Of a DNA stretch of 27,654 nt, positions 7,225 to 12,994 are shown in pieces. A program made the translations under genes and the position numbers. Location: positions 1 through 27,654 of the forward strand of contig JBBIKZ010000019.1 of assembly GCA_037445185.1 (NCBI GenBank), in the 5' to 3' direction. Source of the DNA: JANWZL01 sp037445185 (GTDB lineage Bacteria; Pseudomonadota; Gammaproteobacteria; Burkholderiales; Thiobacillaceae). The notes beneath the pieces were generated by a model. It made no database searches. It was not told the DNA's origin and saw only the letters and a list, made by a program, of their open reading frames with translations. Within the stretch, counting starts at the first letter, position 1, and each line of letters starts with the position of its first letter.

Positions 7225-7242
7225 GTGTAAAAAAATCCGACA
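7225..7242 (-). promoter_or_regulatory. Possible upstream activator site for the Tat-signal protein gene
   Basis: TGTCGGATTTTTTTACAC on the minus strand lies 63 bp upstream of the -24 element. It resembles, from memory, the conserved element that accompanies sigma-54 promoters of PEP-CTERM genes (attributed to the PrsK/PrsR two-component system). Alternatively the seven Ts could belong to a weak terminator of the nucleotidyltransferase gene, whose stop is 17 bases before it; the possible stem CCGA/TCGG is only 4 bp. Confidence 0.4.
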
Positions 7243-7259
7243 GTCTCGGTCCCCTTTCG

Positions 7260-8342
7260 TCAGGTCGCGGTCTTCTCCTGCCCTTGCGTCGCCTTGTGCA
7301 GCAGATGCGGCAGCAGCAAGGTAAGCGGCATGCGCAGGTAATGCGCGCGCACATAGAGCAGAAAGGCGGCAAGCCGTGTGCCGGGCAGGGCGCAGTCGGC
7401 ATGGGCGGTGGCAAAGCCGCGCAGGAACAGCGCATCGCGCAGGGGCCAGAGGAGGCGCGCCCCAGCCCGCCCGACTTCCTCCAACACCGCCGCCGGCACC
7501 GGGGTGGCCAGCAGGCGCCGGCAGTAGCGCAGGGCGAGCGCCAGGGGATAGGTCAGGTTGTGGGCTGCGGCGTGCGCGAGGAGGTCGGTCCACCAGGTCG
7601 CGCGCTGGTTGCCCAGACGCAGCAGGGCATCCAGGTCGGCGAGGTCTCTCAACCCATGCTGCCACTCGCCCTCGTGGAAGAGGTGGGTGGCCGAGTGCAG
7701 CACCAGGTCCTCGAGCGCGGGCAGGCGCAGGCAGCGGTAGCCCGGCAGGGGCCGGGCGGCCTCGATCACCGCTTCCGGCCGGGTCTTCAGCCGCGCCGTC
7801 TCGGGCAGCAGGTTGTGGTGCACGTCGAGGTGGCTTGCGCGGCGGATATGGGTCATGGGCGGCAGCTCGTGCATCCACTGGCGGTAGTAGCGCTGGTCGT
7901 AGTCGGAGTGTCGATGGGCATGCCAGCCGGCGAGCATGAGGCAGGCCTCGGCCTCGCCCAGCCGGTCCTTGGGCACGAGGATGTCGATGTCGGCGAAGAG
8001 CCGCCCGCGCGCCGGGGGGAGCTCACCCAGCACGTAGGCAGCCCCTTTCAGGACCAGCACGGGCATGCCGGTGGCAGCGAGGGCATCATCCAGCTTGCGT
8101 GCCTCCCAGAGTACCGCCCGGCGCTGTCGTGCCGCCAGGGTGCGTGCAGCCGTAAGGTGTGGCTGTACCGAAGGCGGCAGGGTGGTGGTGAGGCCGAGGT
8201 CGTCCGCCAGCACGCTCAAGCGCGCCAGCAGCCCCGCACTGGCGGCCTGGGGCAGTAGCCGATCCCAGCCGGCCAAGGTCAGATCCGCCATGCGGGCGGG
8301 TGTCCGCAGGACCGTGAGCAGATCGCCGCAGCGCCGATTCAT
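7260..8342 (-). CDS. Nucleotidyltransferase family protein (HPr-rel-A cassette, third gene)
   Basis: The 360-residue protein fits the family of uncharacterised nucleotidyltransferases seen beside PqqD-like and HprK-like genes (PF14907 from memory). The signature is VLVLKGAAYV (around 96-104) followed by GRLFADIDILVPK, with the paired aspartates D118 and D120 expected to bind metal and nucleotide. HLDVHHNLLP and LVLHSATHLFHEGEW are further conserved-looking stretches. The start ATG at 8342 overlaps the kinase stop (ATGA), so the two are translationally coupled; a 22-residue upstream extension is only the kinase gene read in another frame. The enzyme presumably transfers a nucleotide or related group. 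The acceptor is unknown, and the cassette context suggests a peptide or protein. Confidence 0.85.
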   Translation of the reverse strand: MNRRCGDLLTVLRTPARMADLTLAGWDRLLPQAASAGLLARLSVLADDLGLTTTLPPSVQPHLTAARTLAARQRRAVLWEARKLDDALAATGMPVLVLKGAAYVLGELPPARGRLFADIDILVPKDRLGEAEACLMLAGWHAHRHSDYDQRYYRQWMHELPPMTHIRRASHLDVHHNLLPETARLKTRPEAVIEAARPLPGYRCLRLPALEDLVLHSATHLFHEGEWQHGLRDLADLDALLRLGNQRATWWTDLLAHAAAHNLTYPLALALRYCRRLLATPVPAAVLEEVGRAGARLLWPLRDALFLRGFATAHADCALPGTRLAAFLLYVRAHYLRMPLTLLLPHLLHKATQGQEKTAT

Positions 8343-9241
8343 CTGGCGGCCAGCGCCCTGAAGCACTGCAGGGCCTCCGGCAGGTGGCCGTATTCGAAGT
8401 CCCAGCACTGGCAGGTGTCCATGAGGCGGGCAGTGAGCCGGAAGCCCAGCTCGCCGAGCAGGCTGTAGTTGTAGGCGTGGCTTGCCAGGTGCAGGAAGGC
8501 GGCCGCCTTGGGGCGGGGGGTGAGGCGCGCGGGGGCATCCGCACGCCAGCGCGGAAAGACGATCCAGGCCGGGTGGGCGGGCTCGGCGAGCCGCGCGACG
8601 CTGTCGGCGCTGGGTTTCAAGTGGGAGACGGTGCCCTTGTGCGTGTCGCGTGCCTCGTCGCCGAAGACGGCCGCCGGGGCATGGGCGCGGATGACCCCGA
8701 TGGAGGCGTTCTTCAGGCTCACCGGCCGGGCGAGCGCACGGATCAGGCCGTCATGGCGATCCACGAGGGTGAGTTCGTCGGACAGCAGGCGCCAGCCGTC
8801 CAGCATGAGGGCGGCAGTGAGCGTGCTCTTGCCCGCGCCCGGGTCGCCGGGCAGGATCAGCGCCCGCTCGCCCCGCGCCAGCACGGCGGCGTGCAGCATC
8901 AGGTAGTGGTGGGCATGGCCGGCGATGCACCAGTTCATGCCCCATTCCAGCAGGGCATAGGCCTGGTCCGCCGGCAGGGGCTGGAAGGGGTGGACGGACT
9001 CCAGCCAGAACTGGGCCTGGGGTTTGAGCCAGCGGCGCGGCCCGGCGACCCGGTCCACGCGCACGTGGAAGTCGGCGAAGGGGCCCTCGGCCAAGGGGAA
9101 ATCGGCATAGAGGCGGTGCAGATTCTCGGCCACGAGGGGCAGCGGGCTGCGGATGCGGAAGACGAAGGGGCCGGTGGCGAGGGCGAGCCCGTGCCGCAGC
9201 CGCTGCTCGACCTCGGCGAGGGCGAGTTCGCCTAGTCGCAC
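8339..9241 (-). CDS. HprK-related kinase A
   Basis: The 300-residue protein is related to the C-terminal kinase domain of HPr kinase/phosphorylase. It has a clear P-loop, ILPGDPGAGKSTLTAAL (132-140 core), preceded by LMLHAAVLA as in HprK, and a Walker-B-like LLSDELTLV (152-160). The N-terminal 100 residues (GPFVFRIRSPLPLVAENLHRLYADFPLAEG) match the HPr-rel-A family rather than true HprK. The start is the GTG at 9241, overlapping the last ten bases of the PqqD-like gene (GTGCGACTAG). The open frame extends 114 codons further, but that part is a shadow of the PqqD-like gene. No HPr or PTS gene is present, so the phosphorylated target is probably not HPr. Confidence 0.88.
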   Translation of the reverse strand: MRLGELALAEVEQRLRHGLALATGPFVFRIRSPLPLVAENLHRLYADFPLAEGPFADFHVRVDRVAGPRRWLKPQAQFWLESVHPFQPLPADQAYALLEWGMNWCIAGHAHHYLMLHAAVLARGERALILPGDPGAGKSTLTAALMLDGWRLLSDELTLVDRHDGLIRALARPVSLKNASIGVIRAHAPAAVFGDEARDTHKGTVSHLKPSADSVARLAEPAHPAWIVFPRWRADAPARLTPRPKAAAFLHLASHAYNYSLLGELGFRLTARLMDTCQCWDFEYGHLPEALQCFRALAAR

Positions 9242-9546
9242 GGCAGCGCCTCGATGCACTCGTGGCGCAGCAGGGCGCGCAACAGACCGTCCAGCGCGGC
9301 GGCGAGCTCCGCGGGCGGCATGGGCTCGTCGAGCAGGCGCTGCAGGGTAGCGGCCAGTGCCGCCTGGTCGCGGGGCGCGCCGTCGGCCAGGCTGTCCAGC
9401 AGGGCTGCGGCCGCCTCGGACAGGCGCAGGGTCTCGCCGGTGCCGGTATGATAGAGCACCCATTCCCCCGTCCCGGCGGCGCCGCCTTCGCGCCAGCGCA
9501 GGAACTCGACACCGGGTGGGATGCGGTAGGCCGGCCCTGCACTCAT
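9232..9546 (-). CDS. HPr-rel-A system PqqD-family peptide chaperone
   Basis: This 104-residue PqqD-like protein begins with a strand-rich part (YRIPPGVEFLRWREG...EWVLYHTGTGETLRLSEAAAALL) and continues with a helical part (LADGAPRDQAALAATLQRLLDE...ALDGLLRALLRHECIEAL). PqqD-type domains are RiPP recognition elements that hold a precursor peptide or leader for a modifying enzyme. Its ATG at 9546 overlaps the prmC stop (ATGA), and its end overlaps the kinase start. Transcription and translation should thus be shared with prmC. Which polypeptide it binds is unknown; no short precursor peptide is evident in the cassette. Confidence 0.85.
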   Translation of the reverse strand: MSAGPAYRIPPGVEFLRWREGGAAGTGEWVLYHTGTGETLRLSEAAAALLDSLADGAPRDQAALAATLQRLLDEPMPPAELAAALDGLLRALLRHECIEALPCD

Positions 9547-10421
9547 GGGTGGCCGCCATCGGACGCGGCGGACAGCCGCGCACCGCTCACCCGCGGCCGG
9601 CCGCCGAGGTCGTTCTGGGTGAAGAGGCCGACGAAACCAGCCTTGACCAGTAGGGTGCGGCAGGCCAACGCCTGGTCGTGACCATGTTCCAGCAATAGCC
9701 AGCCTCCCGGGTGCAGATGGCGATGCGCGTTGGCGACGATGGTGCGGATGGCCGCCAGGCCATCCGGCCCGGCCGCCAGGGCACCGCGCGGCTCGAAGCG
9801 CAGGTCGCCGCGGCTGAGATGGGGGTCGGCCTCGGCGATGTACGGGGGGTTGGCGACGATCATGTCGAAATTTTTTACACTGTCTGCCGGGTACCAGTCG
9901 GCCTGGACGAAGTCTACCCGTGCCAGCCCCAGGGTGCGGGCGTTGCGCCGGGCCACCGCCAGGGCGGCAGGGCAGCAGTCCACCGCGGTGAATACGGCCT
10001 CGGGGCGCAGGCGGGCGAGCGTGAGGGCGACGATACCGCTGCCCGTGCCCAGGTCCAGCACCCGGGCGGGGCGCCCGGCGGGCAGCCTGGCCAGCGCGGC
10101 CTCCACCAGGGTCTCCGTTTCGGGGCGGGGGATGAGCACGTCGGGGGTGACGAAAAATTCCTGTCCGTAGAACTCCCGCCGGCCGACGATGTAGGCCACC
10201 GGCTCGCCGCCCAGACGGCGGGCGACGCAGGCCTCGACGGCTTCGGCCTGGGCGGGGGTGAGGCGGTCGCCGCCGTGTGCCACCAGCCAGGCGCGCTCCA
10301 TCCCCAGGGCGTGGGCGGCGAGGACCCGGGCCTCGAGGCGGGCCTCTGCACGCGGCAGGTCCAAGGCCGCGACGAGGCGGGCGGTGGCCGTGCCCAGGCA
10401 GTCCTGCAGGTTGCCGTCCAT
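9543..10421 (-). CDS. prmC: Release factor glutamine methyltransferase
   Basis: PrmC methylates the glutamine of the GGQ motif in RF1 and RF2 using S-adenosylmethionine. The 292-residue protein has the SAM loop VLDLGTGSGIVAL (121-133), an acidic residue at the end of the next strand (AVDCC), and the catalytic NPPY (191-194) that binds the glutamine. FYGQEFFVTPDVLIPRPETE is the typical substrate-proximal signature. I chose the ATG at 10421, with GAGGG five bases upstream. Longer forms reach into the repeat-rich spacer and start with unlikely residues. prfA lies 109 bp upstream in the same direction, the usual pairing. It overlaps the PqqD-like gene by 4 bp. Confidence 0.95.
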   Translation of the reverse strand: MDGNLQDCLGTATARLVAALDLPRAEARLEARVLAAHALGMERAWLVAHGGDRLTPAQAEAVEACVARRLGGEPVAYIVGRREFYGQEFFVTPDVLIPRPETETLVEAALARLPAGRPARVLDLGTGSGIVALTLARLRPEAVFTAVDCCPAALAVARRNARTLGLARVDFVQADWYPADSVKNFDMIVANPPYIAEADPHLSRGDLRFEPRGALAAGPDGLAAIRTIVANAHRHLHPGGWLLLEHGHDQALACRTLLVKAGFVGLFTQNDLGGRPRVSGARLSAASDGGHP

Positions 10422-10494
10422 GCAGCCCTCGATCCCACGCCTGGCATCCACCGCATCACAGGCAGCCATCATGGCATCCCCCAACATCTGCCCC

Positions 10495-10536
10495 CTGACC
10501 TCTGACCTCTGATACCTGACACCTGACACCTCACAC
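10495..10536. repeat. Six tandem 7-bp units at the prfA stop
   Basis: The plus strand reads CTGACCT twice, CTGATAC, CTGACAC twice, then CTCACAC, an uninterrupted 42-bp heptad array. The last unit contains the prfA stop codon, and the rest lies in the 109-bp prfA-prmC spacer. Heptad simple repeats of this kind can vary in copy number. Confidence 0.85.
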
Positions 10537-11622
10537 CCATCCCCCCTCGTCCGCCAGGGCGGCGAGCTGTTCGGCCTGGTCCTCGGCCTGCAGCGCGGCG
10601 ATGAGCTCGTCCAGGTCGCCGTCCATGACGGCGTCGAGCTTGTACAGGGTGAGGTTGATGCGGTGATCGGTGACCCGCCCCTGCGGGAAGTTGTAGGTGC
10701 GGATGCGGTCGGAACGGTCGCCGCTGCCGATGAGACCGCGGCGCGTGCTGGCCTCTTTTTCCCGCGCCTCGCGGCTGCGCAGGTCCTTGAGTCGGGCCGC
10801 CAGCACCGCCAGGGCGGCGGCCTTGTTGCGGTGCTGGGAGCGGTCGTCCTGGCATTCGACGACGATGCCGGTGGGCAGGTGGGTGACGCGCACGGCGCTG
10901 TCGGTCTTGTTGACGTGCTGGCCGCCGGCGCCGCTGGCGCGGAAGGTGTCGATCTTGAGCTCGGCCGGGTCGAGCGCCACCTCGCCCACCGCGTCGGCCT
11001 CGGGCATCACCGCGACCGTGCAGGCCGAGGTGTGGATGCGGCCCTGGGATTCGGTGGCCGGCACCCGCTGCACCCGATGGCCGCCGGATTCGAACTTGAG
11101 CTTGGAATAGGCGCCCTGGCCGCTCAGCTTGCAGATCACCTCCTTGTAGCCCCCCACCTCGCCGGGGCTCTCCGAGATGAGCTCCACGCGCCAGCCCTGG
11201 CGCTCGGCATAGCGCGTGTACATGCGCAGGAGGTCGCCGGCGAACAGGGCGGACTCGTTGCCCCCCGTGCCGGCGCGGATCTCCAGGAACAGGTTGCGCT
11301 CGTCGTTGGGGTCGCGCGGCAGCAGCTGCAGCTGCAGCCGCCGCTCGAGTTCGGCGAGGCGTGCCTCGGCCGCCGCCTTCTCCTCCTGCGCGAGTTCGCG
11401 CATCTCGGGGTCGGCCAGCCAGGCCTCGGCCGCCTCGAGATCCTGCCGCGCCTGGCGCCAGGCGCGGTAGCCTTCCACCAGCGGGGTGAGTTCGGCATGC
11501 TCGCGTGACAGACGACGGTAGTTGTCCAGGTCGGCCGTGGCGTCTTGCTGCGCCAGCAGGCGGTTGAGTTCCTCCAGGCGGCCGGCGAGCTGGTCGAGCT
11601 TGAGTTGCAGGGAAGGTTTCAT
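10531..11622 (-). CDS. prfA: Peptide chain release factor 1
   Basis: RF1 reads UAA and UAG stop codons and triggers peptidyl-tRNA hydrolysis. The 363-residue protein shows the PxT tripeptide specific to RF1 (RVPATESQGRIHTS, PAT at 188-190) and the GGQ loop GAGGQHVNKTDSAVR (GGQ 233-235), the target of PrmC encoded downstream. The coiled-coil-like N-terminal domain and the RNLFLEIRAGTGGNES segment are standard. Its start MKPSLQLKLDQLA is conserved. The 63-bp gap after hemA contains a REP-like palindrome. The order hemA-prfA-prmC is widespread in proteobacteria. Confidence 0.98.
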   Translation of the reverse strand: MKPSLQLKLDQLAGRLEELNRLLAQQDATADLDNYRRLSREHAELTPLVEGYRAWRQARQDLEAAEAWLADPEMRELAQEEKAAAEARLAELERRLQLQLLPRDPNDERNLFLEIRAGTGGNESALFAGDLLRMYTRYAERQGWRVELISESPGEVGGYKEVICKLSGQGAYSKLKFESGGHRVQRVPATESQGRIHTSACTVAVMPEADAVGEVALDPAELKIDTFRASGAGGQHVNKTDSAVRVTHLPTGIVVECQDDRSQHRNKAAALAVLAARLKDLRSREAREKEASTRRGLIGSGDRSDRIRTYNFPQGRVTDHRINLTLYKLDAVMDGDLDELIAALQAEDQAEQLAALADEGGWV

Positions 11623-11667
11623 GGCTGGGATCGGAGGATGGCCTCGGGTGTGTCTCCGCGGCCCGGA

Positions 11668-11685
11668 GTCGGGCTGCAGCCCGAC
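11668..11685. repeat. REP-like palindrome at the hemA stop
   Basis: GTCGGGCTGCAGCCCGAC is a perfect 18-bp palindrome followed by CTACT. Read on the minus strand it is AGTAGGTCGGGC..., and the TAG of this conserved flank is the hemA stop codon. It belongs to the same family as the palindrome at 4455. Confidence 0.65.
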
Positions 11686-12936
11686 CTACTCGTGGTGCAG
11701 GTTGTACAGCCTCTGGATGAGGCGGGTGAGCGCATCCCGCTCGTTCGCGGTCGCCTGGTTGAGCGCATGGCTGGGTTCGTGCAGATACTTGTTCATCAGC
11801 GCCCGGCTCATGGCCTCCAGCACCTGGGCCGGGTCCTCGCCGCGCGCCAGCATCTTGTGGGCCTTCTCCAGCTCGTGCCGGCGCATGCGCTCGGCGCGGT
11901 CGCGCAGCGCGCGCAGGGTGGGCACCGCGCGGCGGCTATCCAGCCAGTGCATGAACTCGTGCACGCTGGCGTCGATGATGGCCTCGGCCTGGACGACCTG
12001 AGCCTTGCGGGCAGTTTGGCCATCGCGCGCGACCTCGCCCAGGTCGTCCACCGTGTAGAGGAAGACGTCGCTGAGTTCGCCCACCTCGGGCTCGATGTCA
12101 CGCGGCACGGCGAGATCCACCATGAACATGGGCCGGTGCTTGCGCAGCTTGACCGCCCGCTCGACCAGACCCAGCCCGATGATGGGCAGGGGGCTGGCGG
12201 TGGAGGTGACGAGGATGTCGAAGTCCGGCAGCAGCTCGGGCAGCGCCGTGAGCGCCGCGGCCTCGCCACCGAAGCGACGGGCGAGCTCGCGGGCACGCTC
12301 CTCGGTGCGGTTGACCACCATCAGCCGGCGCGGCTTGCGCGCGGCGAAGTGGGTGGCGGTGAGTTCGATCATCTCGCCCGCCCCGACGAAGAGCACGGCC
12401 TGTTCGGACAGGTCGGCGAAGATGCGGGAGGCCAGTGTGACCGCGGCGGCGGACATGGAGACGGTGTTGGCGCCGATCTCGGTGGTCGAGCGGACCTCCT
12501 TGGCCACGGAGAAGGTGCGCTGGAACAGCTTGTTCAGCATCAGGCCCAGGGTGCCGGCGGCCTTGGCCTTGTCGGCCGCCTGCTTCATCTGGCCGAGGAT
12601 CTGGGTCTCCCCCAAGACCATGGAATCCAGACCGGAGGCGACACGGAAGGCGTGTTTCACCGCCTGGTCGCCGGGCAGCAGGTAGAGGTAGGGCTTGACT
12701 GCGCGCGGCTCCAGGTTGTGGAAGCGGCTCATCCATTCGATGACGCCTTCCGGTTCGGCGGTGCTGCAGTAGATCTCGGTGCGGTTGCAGGTGGACAGGA
12801 TGGCCGCTTCGCGCGCCAGCTTGCGCTCGGTCACGTCCACCAGCGCACGGGGCAGGACCTCGGGCGGAAAGGCCACCCGCTCCCGGATCGCCACCGGGGC
12901 CGTGTGATGGTTCACGCCGCAGGCGAGGATCTGCAT
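11686..12936 (-). CDS. hemA: Glutamyl-tRNA reductase
   Basis: HemA reduces glutamyl-tRNA to glutamate-1-semialdehyde, the first committed step of C5-pathway tetrapyrrole synthesis. The 416-residue protein starts MQILACGVNHHTAPVAIRER and has the catalytic cysteine at residue 50 (LSTCNRTEIY). It also carries the GLDSMVLGETQILGQMK substrate-binding segment, an NADPH-binding VLFVGAGEMIELTATHF, and a helical dimerisation tail. The start codon is fixed by the conserved N-terminus, though the upstream CAAAGAC is a weak ribosome-binding site. It is 58 bp after the penicillin-binding protein gene and shares the block with hemF, so two heme steps lie close together. Confidence 0.97.
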   Translation of the reverse strand: MQILACGVNHHTAPVAIRERVAFPPEVLPRALVDVTERKLAREAAILSTCNRTEIYCSTAEPEGVIEWMSRFHNLEPRAVKPYLYLLPGDQAVKHAFRVASGLDSMVLGETQILGQMKQAADKAKAAGTLGLMLNKLFQRTFSVAKEVRSTTEIGANTVSMSAAAVTLASRIFADLSEQAVLFVGAGEMIELTATHFAARKPRRLMVVNRTEERARELARRFGGEAAALTALPELLPDFDILVTSTASPLPIIGLGLVERAVKLRKHRPMFMVDLAVPRDIEPEVGELSDVFLYTVDDLGEVARDGQTARKAQVVQAEAIIDASVHEFMHWLDSRRAVPTLRALRDRAERMRRHELEKAHKMLARGEDPAQVLEAMSRALMNKYLHEPSHALNQATANERDALTRLIQRLYNLHHE

Positions 12937-12966
12937 GTCTTTGATATTGCGAAAGATGCGGACTGC

Positions 12967-12972
12967 ATTGTA
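12967..12972 (-). promoter_or_regulatory. Candidate -10 box upstream of hemA
   Basis: TACAAT on the minus strand lies 30 bases before the hemA start, in the gap after the penicillin-binding protein gene. The nearest -35-like TTGAGT is 20 bases away, longer than normal, so the promoter is tentative. Confidence 0.3.
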
Positions 12973-12994
12973 CTCCGAACCGGCGGCACACGAC

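Noticed and set aside
8339..9583. 414-residue version of the HprK-related kinase
   Set aside because: The first 114 residues are the PqqD-like gene read in another frame; family similarity begins at the GTG at 9241.
9863..9880. TGTCGAAATTTTTTACAC as a regulatory site
   Set aside because: It lies within prmC codons for SVKNFD just before the NPPY motif, has two mismatches, and has no sigma-54 core or gene start downstream on its strand.
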